Numbered from the stretch's first letter, positions 22,030-36,260 are shown. The stretch: 64,000 bases of DNA from Schistocephalus solidus (GCA_017591395.1 WEDG01004512.1:1-64000), one strand, 5' to 3'. Program-made: numbers and translations. The notes: generated from the letters alone by a model not told the origin.

Positions 22030-22450
22030 ATCAATAATAAAACCCCCTCGAGTAATGCATAGAACCGCCCCGCGCCCCGCTTAAAAGAAATGGCATTACG
22101 ACAAATTTTAGGAAGGGTAAATATTCCCGTATCTTAACACCCACACTAACCCTACCATGAAACTGAACTGTCGCTTTAATCTGAACCATAGCCTCACCCT
22201 ACATCTTAACCCCACAGTTAACACGATATTAACCTTAAAGCTTAGCCGAGTCCTGACCCTAACCCCAACTCTGATCTTAACCTCAAACTTAAACCTAACC
22301 CTAGATTCAGCCCTAACCCTCACCTTAATTATAAACATAATTTCCTTTGCATTTGGCGCATGACCACATGTATTGGGAACGGTTTCTTTTCCCGTGTCCT
22401 CTCTAGGTGGCCATCGAAGGCATCCTTACCACACATTTCAAATGTTCGCT
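22030..22450 (-). repeat. dispersed repeat R5 with CCCTAA-like tract
   Basis: Many degenerate copies of CCTAACCCTAAC-type words lie at 22140-22330, followed by the CCCGTGTCCTCTCTAGGTGG block shared with 15830 and 26960. Confidence 0.55.
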
Positions 22451-22953
22451 TAAACTTTTATGAGATAGGTTAGATACTGCATCCATAACAGTTCGAAACC
22501 CTATCGTTTTTTGTGTGTATATCAATTCTTACGTCCTTTACTGCTCACAGAGTCCCTCTGAGCTCAGGGGAGACTTTGGAGATCTAAATTAAATAAACTA
22601 TAACTTTTATATTGATTTTATTTTCAGTTGATAAGGGGGAGGGGGGGGGTCCTACCGTAGCTAATGCCCATCAGCAATTCTAATGCGCACCTACCATCGG
22701 TTTTAGCCATCAGGTCGCTCTGACCTGGCAGGCTGTACGAAGTCATTGCACAGGCAGGGCTAATGCCCATGAACTTCGGGTAGGTGATTAAGCGGTCGTA
22801 CCTTACCGCTACAGTACCTACTTTAGTAGTGACAACCGGTGCTGTGGTGTGGGAACTCGCGGAACATCGTGGTATGCGTACGACGAAGTGCGATGTTCAA
22901 TAAATGTCTACCACAATACCCCCTTCAACCGTCTAAAGCTGAAGAGCATGGTG
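22451..22953. other. unassigned DNA
   Basis: Nothing recognised. Confidence 0.4.
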
Positions 22954-23117
<164 letters not shown>

Positions 23118-24083
23118 GATCATGCGCCTGGGGATTCAAGAAACTAGTCAGCCATCTGTGCCAACATCCTACAACAGAGCAATTAACAATTCAATCTGAC
23201 GCTCCACAAGTGATAATGGCGAAGATATGAGATCTCCTCGTCCTTTATGGATCTAGAGATACTTCGGGCCATCTTGGCGCGGGCAAACAGTAGTGAACCT
23301 TGGTAACTAGCTGACTGATTGAAAAAAACCCTCAGTATACATGCAGTTTTTGACCCCTTGGAATGGCAGTTAAGCCTTTTTAAGTTGAGTCAGTTATTTT
23401 ATCGACCAAAACAGAAAAAGTCCCCAGTGGTGATATGTTGCCCTCGAGAAGTAAGACTTCTCCTCCGGACTTACAAGCATCGGCAATCTCGACGAAGGAT
23501 TGCAATCTAGTTTTCATATTTGTAACCAACCTGGCATTCCATTGGTCCTGCTTTTATTAAAATGTGAGCTTCTTGCGCAAAAGGTCAAGGCTGCCAGTCG
23601 GATGCTCGCTCTCACCACCTACCCCCCACCGCCCAACCTACCCACCCACTGACGACGATTTCGACAGGTGAGCAAACCGAGCAAATACGCACATACAAAC
23701 ACAGTGGTCAACAGTTTAGTGAGGCCGAACACTGCAAGGGAGTATTGCGCAAACCGTGGATGCAAGACTTGTTAGTCTGGTAATAACACGCCCACGTAAC
23801 ACTGCACTGACGGCGACGAAAACAACCTGTAACATGCATAAAACGCTTCGAACTCGTGTTCAAATGTTGAAAAATGCTGCGGCTGCTGCCGCTATTTCCC
23901 CCCCATTTAACGACTTCTGGCGGCGTCGAAGCAGCCGCGCGCGGTCACAGAACTTTGGAAAGAGGGTGGAGGGGGTGGGTGGGAGAGTGACGCGGAGAGT
24001 GCCAGCGCTTCTGCCTACTGTGCAGCGCCCGGACGGCGCATTTGTCACACCCCTGTCTACGTTCGCTGACCCCTTTTGACCCA
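23118..24083. other. unassigned DNA, becoming GC-rich towards 24 kb
   Basis: No exon is recognised. The last 200 bp are GC-rich and run into the promoter below. Confidence 0.4.
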
Positions 24084-24164
24084 CCAATCAGAGTTCAGCC
24101 CGGTAAATCACAGTCACCATTGGCTGTTCGCTAACGGACAGGAAGCGGACATCCGCCTATAAAA
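24084..24164 (+). promoter_or_regulatory. core promoter: two CCAAT boxes and a TATA box
   Basis: CCAAT lies at 24084-24088, an inverted CCAAT (ATTGG) at 24119-24123, and TATAAAA at 24158-24164. The predicted transcription start is near 24188, about 40 bp before the ATG at 24228. Spacing and order fit a standard RNA polymerase II promoter. Confidence 0.55.
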
Positions 24165-24227
24165 TGCGCCAGGGCGGCTGTTGTGCCGGCGTCTGAATTC
24201 ACGCGACTGTACAGCTCACGGTCTCGA

Positions 24228-24504
24228 ATGGCCTTTTTTTCGATGCAGAGTCCTTCATTGCAACAGCCCTGGGGCGGTAACTGGACCCGACCTCTGGGAG
24301 AAGCGATAACAGCAGCTACCGCTAGTTCAATGCCGTCCATCTTCCAAGTGCTGAGGTCCTCCTTCGAGGCGGGCAACACACAAACAGCGCAACAATTGCC
24401 AAACGTGGATGATGCCATTCAGAAACAGTTGTGCGCCACCTCCCTCCTACAACAAGCTCTTATTGTGCTATCAAAGAAGATGGATTACTTGGAATCAGGC
24501 ATCA
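24228..24504 (+). CDS. candidate first coding exon, possibly of the snail gene
   Basis: The ATG at 24228 has a G at +4 and follows a good promoter. The exon encodes 92 residues plus one base, from MAFFSMQS to LSKKMDYLESGI, and stops at a perfect GTAAGT donor (24505). I recognise no domain. The C-terminal half (DDAIQKQLCATSLLQQALIV onwards) looks helical. The exon ends in phase 1, and the snail exon at 30551 needs phase 1, so joining gives an Ser codon and stays open. This match has a one-in-three chance of being accidental. The alternative is a separate gene whose later exons I do not see. Confidence 0.4.
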
Positions 24505-25860
24505 GTAAGTGCCGTTCTCTTCCCCATAGTGTGGATAAAAGTGATGTTTTACCGCCAGTCACTTCGTTTTAACCTGTTTTTATATTGGAAAGTACCACAA
24601 TGTGAGGGATTTTGTAGTGACACTTCCAATGCGGGCGGAAGAATGAACTATACCCTTTTAATTTGTGTTGGATTGTTTAATCTAAGATTATGACGAATCT
24701 ATTATGCACGACCCACTTATGTTAGCGTTGCTCCAGTCTCTTGGTCTTGCCATTCTAGTCTTCGGCTCCCGCCTTACGAGCTTCCATGGGATTTTGTATT
24801 GGATACTTTGCCCACTGGCTTATTCCTCTTCCCTCATCATCTAGCAGGCATTTTTGATCGTAATATTCTGTGGCATTTTGCCTTCCTCTTTGAGAGAATG
24901 TTAACAGAGGAGACGGGAATGGCCATTTTCGGTCGCTGTCAGCCAAGTATACTCGGAAGATCTGAGATATGCATTCGGATTCATGTTGTCCCTGAGGTGA
25001 GACAGGAATTTGCATCCGTACGAGAAGATTCAAAAAAGGGGTTCGAATAGGGCTGATTGCAGATTGCCTTATGGGCTTTCGGGCTTTGACTTCTACCAGG
25101 CAGCTTGATAGTCGAAACGCTTCACTGGCAAGAACGGAATCCTCGAAAATCAGGGCTCACTTAGTGACAACTGTGATCTTAGCATTCCGTTGAACATAAC
25201 CTAGGCGTGGAAACCAAGCCCAACGTGAACAGAAACTCCGATTTCGAGGTAATAAAAAAAAACATTTTCTGTTACATTTTGGACAACAGACAGTTCATAA
25301 CGTGAGTAAGTATTTCTGAGGTCAGAATGCCATTGCATACTACGAGCATGTATGAGAATATTTAGAGGAACAAGCTCACAGATGAGAGATCCAAAATCGG
25401 AATGCAATTACGACCCATAGATGAGACCTACCGCTCGACTGCATGTTTGCTCGCAGAACTTTCAGTTTCATGCGGTGCTTAATCTTAACTTAAGAGCACA
25501 TTCAATCTACATCCATCACGTAAAGACACATTGCCTTTATTTTCAATGATATTGAGCCGCTTCTTACGCTAATATAGCGTTTTGTGGGCGGTTTGAACAG
25601 CTTGGTGAAGAGTTCGTGTGGAGATACAGGACTGGGGTTGAAGTACATTTCGGTTTTATATTCTGCCGCCGTCCAGCTGTATCCCAACTCAAGCATTTGA
25701 AATGCTCCGTCGAGTGTGAGCATTGTTCATCGATCTACAACGGCGATTCCAGATGTACTCTGAAGATCCTGCTTCCAGGCCTTCACTGGTAAGCTGATAA
25801 ACGAAATTTTAGCGTTCTTTCTCCGCGCTCCAATGGGCTTAACTGGATTAGAGCCATCCA
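24505..25860. other. possible intron DNA, unassigned
   Basis: A short SINE-1 tail fragment lies near 24905-24935. The rest holds nothing I recognise. Confidence 0.4.
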
Positions 25861-26090
25861 TAGGGGGTTTAGGGCACGCCTCGTCGCAACGTTGGACCTC
25901 TGATCAACAGGTCTCGGGTTCGAGCCAGAAATGGCCATTCCAGTCTTTCTTCTCTTTGTCGGCAATGTTCTTTGCCTATAATACTAACGGTCATGTAGTT
26001 TCTGGCAGGGCTCGTGCGTGAGCCCGAAGGCAGAACGGGACACGTGAGTTCCGTTAGCGATCGGTGAGCATTCATCAACGAGTACATGGA
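25861..26090 (+). repeat. decayed SINE-1 and its associated module
   Basis: The stretch 25870-25975 is a plus-strand tRNA-like head with box B GGGTTCGAGCC, running into the TTTCTTCTCTTTGTCGGCAA tail. The stretch 26000-26080 is the GATCGGTGAGCA module. Confidence 0.6.
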
Positions 26091-26532
26091 CGGCCGAGCT
26101 CACGTGTTAGAGCGTTTGACCCATCGAATCCACTTCAAATCAGCCACACAGTCTGTTTGCGAATGGAGAATGGTCGCCTTATTACGCGCGCATAAGTTAG
26201 GAATAGTAATTCAGGTCTCCACTATCTTTGCCACCAACACTTTCCGATTGTTTATCCATCGTTACTGTGCGATCGCCCGTGAGAGCTCCAACCGGAATGA
26301 TAACTTCCGTTCCGTAAGCGGCATACATCGACGAACGTCCTTGCCATTGGGGCTTTAAGTAATCGCACGCAATTCTGCAGGAAATTTCAGTTGATCGGAA
26401 CCAAAGAAAGTTCCTGCACTTAAACAAAATATTTTTTTCTCAGACAATGCTCTGGCAGAGAGATGCTCACCGATCGCGTTACAAGACTTAATCGTACCGT
26501 TGTGTCCAGGGGCTCGATGGCAACCGACAGGA

Positions 26533-26675
26533 CAACAAACCCACGGCTTAATGGTTAACACGTTGGATTTCTAACCAACAGAATGCGGTTTTGAGCCTAG
26601 GTATAGCTGGCTGATAATGACTAATAAGCTAGAACTGACCATTCCAGACTCCCTTATCTTTGTTGGAAATGCCAT
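26533..26675 (+). repeat. decayed SINE-1
   Basis: A tRNA-like head (CTTAATGGTTAACACGTTGG) is followed by GCTGGCTGATAATGACTAAT and the CTTATCTTTGTTGGAAATGC tail. Confidence 0.65.
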
Positions 26676-26839
26676 TTTCCTTATAAGTAATTCAGCTCTC
26701 AGCACCTTTCACCCAAGGCATTGCATATAAATGAATACTATTATCCTTTATCCCCACTATGGACAGGGACTAAAACCTCAGATGCGCTGAAAGTACGATT
26801 GTCAGGTTGTAAAGTTTGAAAAGCCCGTGATTTCCCGCT

Positions 26840-27340
26840 AAAGCTGCAAGGTTAGGGTTAAGAGTAAAGCTAAAGTTCAGTTTTATGCAAGGGTTAAGAC
26901 ACTGGAATATTTACCCTTCCTGAAATATACCGTAAGGCGGGCGGAGCGAGGCAGTAACTATTCCCGTGTCCTGATATGGTGGTCATAAAGGTCATCCTTA
27001 CTGGGGGACAGTCGTCCCCACGAATTCACTCCCAGTGAAGTAATTACTGTCGACTAAAGCTCAACCTACACGCGTGTGTCTATCGGCCACAGGGAGAAGC
27101 ACAGTGCGTAGGAATTATGGCCGCCTAAACAGAGCATGAAATCAGGAGCCGTCCGCAAGTGAGACGGCTTTGCTGCAAATTCCAAGTAAATTAGGATATG
27201 GTTAGTGTTAAGTGTATCGTTAGGTTTTAGCTTAGGGTTAGTGCTGACTGTAGTTTTAACGTAGGGTGAGGGCTAGAACAAGAGAATATTTACCATTCCT
27301 GGACTTATGTGCAGAGCTAACTTTATTACTTGAGTGGGCC
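26840..27340. repeat. dispersed repeat R5, two partial copies
   Basis: GTTAGGGTTAAGAG-type tracts occur at 26850-26900 and 27195-27290. CCCGTGTCCTGATATGGTGG lies near 26965. Confidence 0.55.
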
Positions 27341-29000
27341 TTCCTATTTTCGTGTCGGCTCCAGTTTCGATTTGTTCTACGGCGAATCTTGCCAGGGTAT
27401 TAAAGTTTGACCGGAGGACGATGACACATGAGCCAGAACTGGTTTCCCTCCCCAGTCTCCCTCCTCTTTGTGAAAAACACTACTTCAATAGTCCGCAGCA
27501 CAGGTATGCTAGAACTCAGCTGCTGAGCGTAAAGATTTCGCCAGATCGTGCCATGCCTTCAGACGTTTTTGAGGCTGCTAAAACCTGACTCAGGGGTCGC
27601 ATTTTTCAGGAGGAAACCTGCTTGCAGTCTAGGCCAGTTATTTGCCCGTCTCGTTAGGCTCAACGTCTTTGTGAGCGGGATCGATACAGCAGCCGCAGAC
27701 GGCGGGACCTGGGGGAGGAGATGATGTATGCGTGGAAACTGAGCTTGGCGTGGCGCATTGTCGCACTGATTTGTTTTGCACGCCGATGCGTGAGCAAGCT
27801 CTGGAGGTACACGGTACTCGTTTGACGACTGACACACACACGGAAGGGGGAGTATAGGTGACCAGGATTCAGTACACTAAGAGCGGACGGCATGGGAAAC
27901 CGGGGGAGGGGGAATTCTAGCTCAGGTTCTATGAGCAGACTGTGCGTCTAGACATGCACACGAACCCGCACGCCACTGTGTGTGTGTGTGGGTACGGAGA
28001 TGCGTGGTTTTAGACGTGGAAGAGGATCGCCGCGTGCGTGTGTGTCCGGGTGTGGAGGGGAGGGGCACACCTGCCGATCCCAGTGATGTGCACCTGACAA
28101 GCCACTGGTCTCCCCGGTGTTGTACTACTCAGAAATGCGGGCATCAGACCGATGCGGTCGGTCCTCTGGCTCAACCCGACCAACCCAGACTCCTAACCTC
28201 ATCGATCTTTCTCGAGACCCCGCTCTTGACTGACGCGGACTTGGTTGTGGGGCGGCTCAGAGGGGGGGGGGGGGGGGGGGAAATGGAGGCCACTTCGCCA
28301 GCTGCTACTGTTCGGACGAATAGAACGCCGCCGTGCTGCCAAATCTACCCAAGTTTACTCGTGAGTGAGCACATATGAATGTCAGCAGACGAGGTCTAGG
28401 GATGGGGGGAGGGGGAGGGCAAGGAGATCCGTGGGTAGAGCGTGAGGTTGCGGCGCAAGGACCATCTTGTCTCACGCCAGAGATCAGTACGTGATTAGAA
28501 GTACTACTGTTGTCCTGGCGAGTGATTAATTTGACCGATCTGGCCAACAAACAATTCTCTGGCAGTCGGTTATGGCGGGCCTGCGTCTACTATGAAGAGG
28601 CAATGTGGCGTGCGTGTGGGTCATTTCACTGTCGGATTTGGTGCTCTCGAAAGCAGATTTGCCACCACCTCCAGGGGGAAGCGGAGAGAGAGGGTGGGTG
28701 TGCGGTGGAGGAGGAGGGGGAGGAGGATTGTGTGGGTTCCGTGGCCTAGAATCTAGCTTGCTTAGTAGTCCGACATCCCACAGACATCCTGTGAACAACA
28801 GGTTCATAAAGGGTCCCGCTGTTGGCGCAGGCACTTGTCACTGGGCCCTACTGGGCCTAGTTTGTATGTGTGTGTGTGTGTTCCATGGACCGTTCCCACG
28901 ACCCGAGCAGATTTAGGAGCCTGCTGTATGCTGCCGCGTGGTGAGCGAAGATAGACGGAAGGGGGACCCGGAAGCGGAGCAGCTGAAGCAACGCGTAACT
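27341..29000. other. GC-rich DNA with TG and G runs, no recognised gene
   Basis: A G19 run lies at 28262-28280, and TG/GT runs occur near 27980 and 28870. Frames are open on both strands but show no domain. If the two-exon snail model holds, this is intron. Confidence 0.4.
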
Positions 29001-30457
<1,457 letters not shown>

Positions 30458-30480
30458 GCGCACTACACAGTCTTCACTTC

Positions 30481-30550
30481 TTGTTTTTTTACCTCCTCCC
30501 TTACAACTCGAGTTACCGTTGTTCCTCACCTCCTGTTCTCGTTCATACAG
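30481..30550 (+). promoter_or_regulatory. 3' splice site with long polypyrimidine tract
   Basis: Seventy pyrimidine-rich bases end in TTCATACAG at 30550. A second AG (GACAG, 30560) could be an alternative acceptor just before the ATG at 30562. Confidence 0.65.
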
Positions 30551-31869
30551 GTTTTGACAGGATGATGGATCCCAACCCGGCGGCGGCGGTGGTCGCGGCG
30601 GCTACTGCGCCGTCCCTACCGGGATTTGGCTGCACAACCATCAATGCTAGCAGTCACGGTCCAACGTCCTTGCCACCCACAGCTAAAGCCTTCAACATGA
30701 CGGCCAGCGGAGAGTCGCAACTGCCTGCGCCTCAATTTGACTGCTCCCCACAGTGGTTTCCACTGTCTCTCACTCTGGCCGACAACGGAGGCATTGCGGA
30801 CTTCTCGCCTCCAGCTTCCGCCGCCCTCCACCCCACAGCCGCCGCCCCGTTTGCATCCCTTCTGCCACCAAACTCGTCGACCGTCAAGACGGAGACACCA
30901 TCGAAGGTGTCGAGCTGTGAAAAGTTCAGCATTCCCCACCTTCTCGGCTATTCGTCACCGCCACCGCCACCAAGGTCAGTGGAAGAGGTCGTGCCCTCCG
31001 TCGTGGCGACGACTGTTCAACGGACGCTGTCAGGCCGGTTGACTGGGGCTCACTTCTTCAAGTGCAGCCTTTGTGCTCGCAGCTATGCCACGCGGTTGGG
31101 CCTCCTGCGTCATCAGGAGCACTGTTCCCGTCAGAATGAGCGGAGGACAAAGGCCAGCGGGGACTGTCCCCTTGACATGACCTACAGTCCGAACAGAAGG
31201 GATCCGGAGCCGGACAGGGGGGATACGGAGGCGTCAGCGACGACTGAAGGCGATCTCGCGGGGTCGGCGTCCGCCTTACCATCACGTGTCGCCGACCGCC
31301 AGTACACCTGCCACATCTGCTCTAAAGTCTACTTCTCTATGTCCGCCCTTAAGATGCACATTCGGACGCATACCCTGCCCTGCAAATGCACCGTCTGCGG
31401 GAAGGCCTTTTCGCGCATGTGGCTGCTGAACGGCCACCTGCGGACCCACACCGGTGAGAAACCCTTCGCTTGCAGGGTCTGCCAGCGGGCCTTTGCGGAT
31501 CGATCGAATCTGCGAGCGCATATGCAGACGCACTCGGAGGAGAAGAAGTACCGTTGCGGGGACTGCGGCAAGACCTTTTCGCGCATGGGCCTGCTGACAA
31601 AACACCGGCTTGCAGCCTGTGGCAACCATAGTCCAGGCGACTGCACCTTCGATAAGACCCCCTCCAGCGATGCTGGGCTGGCCCTGCTAGCGACAAATTC
31701 GACTAACTCAAGTTCCGCGGAGGAGAACGAACTCCTCAGCAGTCCCCCTCTGGGTGCAGACCCCAGTCGTCCGACGACGGACAGACCCGACCCAGACGCA
31801 TTCACGGACTTTTGGACAGCTCCGCTGTCTTCAGTGTTTGAACAGACTTGCACAGAAGTGCGCAAGTAG
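30551..31869 (+). CDS. snai: Snail-family C2H2 zinc-finger transcription factor
   Basis: Snail proteins bind E-boxes (CANNTG) and mostly repress, controlling cell movement and neural or mesodermal fates. From the first in-exon ATG (30562) the protein has 435 residues. A Pro/Ser/Ala-rich N-terminal half is followed by five fingers: 166-188 (C2HC-like), 248-270, 274-296, 302-324 and 330-353 (last ligand Cys, as usual in the family). Diagnostic words are [30 protein letters not shown] and KTFSRMGLL, which fit Snail and not Scratch. PLDMT at 203-207 resembles a CtBP-binding PxDLS motif. No SNAG motif is seen at MMDPNP. The frame is open upstream of the ATG to the acceptor, so coding may begin in an earlier exon. 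The stop is TAG at 31867. GC content is higher than in the surrounding repeats. Confidence 0.92.
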
Positions 31870-32326
31870 TCGATCCTTGTTTTCCAAGGAGCAAAACCCA
31901 GATTTATCAGTTAACACGTCTTCTCCACTTGTTGGTTCATTCGAAAGCAAGCAAGACAAACCAGAGACGCGATAGCAGAGGATGGTTTCAAAGAAGGGTC
32001 CAAAGTGTACTATCCTGATTCTGTCGCAGGCCAGGCCAATGTTTAAATACCAAACAGAGTACGAGCTAAAATTCTAAAGTGTCTGCGTTCCTGAGGTCCT
32101 TTCAGTTGGGGTTCATCGAAAGACTGATTGGCGCACTTTATTGGGTCGCTTAGGCAACGTGTTAGGTGACCCGTCCATTGACTGTTCCCTGATTTTCCAA
32201 TGATGGGGACGGTTCTTATGAAGTAGCACCTATTTTCGTCTTTCTCTTCTTCTTCTTCTTTTTATTTTTTTCTCCTTCTAAAAGACGGCTTTGGCACAAC
32301 GTGTCAAGTAAGAACTTTCGAATAAA
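31870..32326 (+). terminator. 3' UTR and poly(A) signal of the snail gene
   Basis: AATAAA lies at 32321-32326, about 450 bp after the stop. A pyrimidine-rich TTC run precedes it near 32240-32280. Confidence 0.6.
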
Positions 32327-34585
32327 GATCTTCATTTAAGTAAGACCGCTAATACGGGAATTTGACGGGGGGATTTGACGGCTGGGACAACCTTACTTAG
32401 ATCTCATGGGCATTCCGTTTACGAATCAGTTACCTAGTTCCTTCCTTAAAGTGGGCGCTCTAGGTATTTTTATCTGATAACGCGGTTTCACTATTGGCCA
32501 CTTCCTATACAGCGTGGAGTGAATTCAGAATGACTTGATGCATTAAAACAAGCAAATGGTGTTAATGCAATTTTCTGGCTTGTTAGACAATTTAAATAGC
32601 GTTGACCGTTTCTAAAAAGGACCACACATGTAAAGGCTCCCAACATTCCCGCACTAGGCGATGTTTTGCGCCAGAGTACTGACGGTTGGGGGAGGGCGGG
32701 TTCATATCTAAATCCATCCTTCATTCATTTGTAGTACTGAGATAAAGTCCGTGCCATTAACGAGCAGGACGGTTGGTTTGTTCTGGACGTGCTGATTATA
32801 AGGGATAAGCTCACCACAAATTCCTGCACACTCCACCCCCTTTCGGCTTGGCAACGCAGGCTTAAATTATAAAGAAGGTAAAGTCTCCTTTTTAGGAGTA
32901 GATGAGGCTTTTGACAGGTCCTTGGGCACATGGGAAAGAAGAAAAAAGCATATAAGGCGTTGATTGTAGATTTTGGGAGAACGCCGGTATCGCGAGACCT
33001 GCTGACACAACCGTCACAGAGGTGACTGCTTGGCCTGCACCGTCGAAGGGGGGGGGGGGCTTTAAACCCGGGTCTCCTGCAGCCAGTCTTTCGCCGACGA
33101 TGATGAGTTGAGGACGCCAATAATCATGTCCAGTTTCGCCTGTTCAGCTAACTAGTCCCGATGGACTGCGTGTTGTCTTGACCTCACAGGCAGTAGTTTA
33201 ACGATGAGCACAAAGTGCTGGAGAGGTATCATCATACATGTTCCTTTCTAACCGGCGACCCTACATAAGCCAACAGCGGTCATTCTAGTCCACGCTGTGT
33301 CTGTCAGTAAGCTTTTAAAAGACTTTTCTTGGTCCGGGGCTTTGGGTACGGTGGAAGGATATCCTTTAGGCCGTATCTTAATTTCTACGGAAATGCTACT
33401 CATAAAGCATTCTTATCGATGTCGAGCACGCGTATCACTCATCAGTTCTCTAGGACGGTGCATTATCGAACTATGCATTACCTCATTATGAACTGGAACC
33501 GTTTAGACACCTGGTGTATTAACTCGTGAACAGACTGACTACCAACACCTATCTTGAATGGGTAGGTATGAGTGAAGAATGTCGGAAGCGGTACACTAAA
33601 TTGTTGCGGACAAACGATGCTTGCAATCTTCAGTGTTGCCTACTGCGAAATCTTGCTAAGTACGAACACAAAAAATGACCTAGGACTGTTGGTATTGCGT
33701 GCAGCCAATTCCCACAGGAGACCGCACGCACTTAATTTAATCAACCGATTTCATACTAGGAGAACAGTATCACCAAATATGCTCACGATAAACAGTTGCT
33801 TGGTAAATAGGGAACTGAAGCAGTTATGAGGGAGAGACGCTCTATTTTAAAAGTAAAATTTCAAAACTATTAGCAAATTGTCCTTCATTTACCCTGAATG
33901 AGATTGAGAAAACAAAGCACCTAACACTGGAAGATCACAAACGAATGGCCGAAAACTGCACCTATGGACATAATGAAGGATCGTCCTTGAATGCGTCGCA
34001 AAATGTAGATCAAATTGGACCTCTTTCAAAACGATGCCATCTTCGTGCGCTGATGACCTCATTATTGTAGTTCGGATAAACAAAGAGGTTTAAAAATGGG
34101 TATAGAATGGGCGACATAGGTTAACCGACGCACATATAAGAAGACTCACATGTGAATGGGGAGCATATAAAATGGCGGCTAAATTTCGAAAGGACGCTGT
34201 GCCGCCTGGAAATGGTTTTCCATGGACAAACTAATTAAATGCAATGAAATAAATGATGACGTTTTAAGAACAATTTGAGAAGGCTTTTGAAAAGCGACTG
34301 CCAGCCGGGGGCCTAACAACATACCCAATAAACTGTCTGGCTCACCGAAAAATATCAGATCACAACCATAAGCGTGCAGTTATATAAATCTGTATTACCG
34401 CCATTATAGAACTCCTGTACCTTTGAATATCCCTACGCTCTTATCACTACTTGGCGACCAAAAGAGGGTAGAAACCGACCACCTATACTGGAATGATGCT
34501 TGTGATCACAACACATCCATACAGAACAGACATCGTAACGTGACAGTGCTCATTTATTTAAAAATATGGTCCGCTTTACGCGATA
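32327..34585. other. unassigned DNA
   Basis: A G run lies at about 33049-33058. The stretch 34010-34150 resembles 59905-60000 (CTCATTATTGTAGTT word), a minor dispersed repeat. No exon is recognised. Confidence 0.4.
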
Positions 34586-34765
34586 CCATACATAACCTGA
34601 TGACTGCTAATAAGCCAGAAATGACCATTACATTTTCCCCTGCCTTTGTCAGTAATGCCATTCTGCCTATTTTACTGGCCGCCGTGCGGCCCCTGACGGG
34701 GCTCAAGAGGGGGAACCTCGGCACAAGGAGAGGAGCATGGCACGTAACGCGATCGGTGAGCCCCC
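34586..34765 (+). repeat. decayed SINE-1 tail with GATCGGTGAGC module
   Basis: CATAACCTGATGACTGCTAA and GCCAGAAATGACCATTAC match the SINE-1 tail on the plus strand. The module follows at 34675-34765. Confidence 0.6.
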
Positions 34766-35880
34766 CCTATACCCGCAGCACCACACATGTGCATAAAAAG
34801 CTTCGCTCGCCTGTCTTCCACTTTGCACGCTTTCCTTCTTCCGCATTCCTCGGTAACTCCTGTCTCACCTGTAACACTGTATATGGCGGCCATAAAGGGA
34901 CTGGAAGTGTGCGGTATGGCTGCAGGGTCTTGTGTGAGGGGAACAAGACCAGTTTGCTTCGCAGTGTAGGGCGCACGTGTGCTCTTTCGAAGCCACGGCG
35001 ACGACGACGACGACGGTGGCGGTGGCAGCAGTAGCAGCAGCAGCAACAATCGCACACGCGCACATTCGCGCACGACACAGCTGCCGGCGGATTGCACGCG
35101 GTACATCGCGCCACCTGACTCGGACCATCAAGACCGCCTCTGTGTGCGTGCTTTTCCTATATGCCTTCCCTCCCTCCCCAACTATCATTAGTAAGTGGAG
35201 ACAGGGGTGGTTTGGGGATGGAGGACGGAGCACAAAGCCACGTCAATGGGATCAGAACACAAAACACGCTGGCCCACTTGACAACGCCCGGACTAGTACG
35301 TGTACGGGGACGATGTCAACAGCAGCGGAAGCGGTGGGTGTAATCACTACCACTCCATCAATATCATCATCATCACCACCACCACCGCCATCATCAGTAG
35401 CGTCAGCAGACCCACCTGTGTCCCTGCAGATAAGCGAAACAGGAGCGCAAATGAGGGCACCAGCTGACGCGCTAGCTTCGTGCAGGTTGCAGCCATCATG
35501 TCGTTACCGGCCCCTACTCCTCCTCCTCCTCCTCCTCCTCCTCCTCCTCCTCCTCCTCAGCTTCCTCCTTTTCTACCCCCCCACAACCATCACCACCCCA
35601 ACAGCCATCACCTCCAAGTCGACTGACCCGGAGAGGCATGTAGAACCCACGCACAGGCATAAGTCGCGTGCCAGTACACAGAGGGGTCGATGGGGAAACG
35701 GAAAAGTTGGGAGCGGGAAGGTGTCAGCAAGGTGCTAATTTAAGTTTTCCAGATGGCCGTTTCTCCTCTATGCGCCCGCAGGTCATGAGACACAAACAAA
35801 GAGAGAAGATCTACTTATTTGCTGTGGTGTTGGAGGAGCGGTCGGCAGTGCATGTGAATGAATAGGGCACAACGGAGACT
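34766..35880. other. GC-rich segment with CGA, CAG and CTC repeats
   Basis: (CGA)n lies at 34999-35014, (CAG)n at 35026-35046 and (CTC)n at 35518-35559. The long plus frame here is low-complexity Thr/Ala/Leu-rich and does not look like a protein family. A distant exon or promoter is possible but unsupported. Confidence 0.4.
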
Positions 35881-35939
35881 AACTGGTGCGTAAGTAAGAT
35901 AATAATTGAAAATACAACAGAGGGACGCCATTTACATTG

Positions 35940-36260
35940 GTTGATGGGCGCTCGCCGATCGGTTTACGGGATGCATTCGTCTCTTTCTGCCTCGCAGTTC
36001 ACTCTCAATCCCCGCCAGCAGCCACACAGCGGTTAGTAGTATAGGCAATAGAACATAAGTGACAAAGACCAGGGGAGTGGAATAGCCATTTATGGATTAT
36101 AAGTTGTTATCAGCCAATCAAACCCAACCCCGGGTGTTGGGCCACACGAGGCTCGAACCCACGACCCACGATCGGTGAGCGCCGATCAACCAACGTGCAT
36201 ATTCCCGATCTTCACCAGCCAGCCCATGAGCCCATGGCTCACTTGTTATAGCGTTAGACT
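35940..36260 (-). repeat. SINE-1 copy with flanking modules
   Basis: The stretch 36058-36260 carries the GACAAAGACCAGGGGAGTGG tail, box-B-like GGGTTCGAGCCTCG (minus) and a tRNA-like head near 36230. A reversed GATCGG module lies at 35945-36030. Confidence 0.6.

Noticed and set aside
34977..35738. 253-residue frame with Thr/Ala/Leu/Pro runs
   Set aside because: It is built from CGA, CAG and CTC repeats in GC-rich DNA, with no domain and no splice or promoter support.
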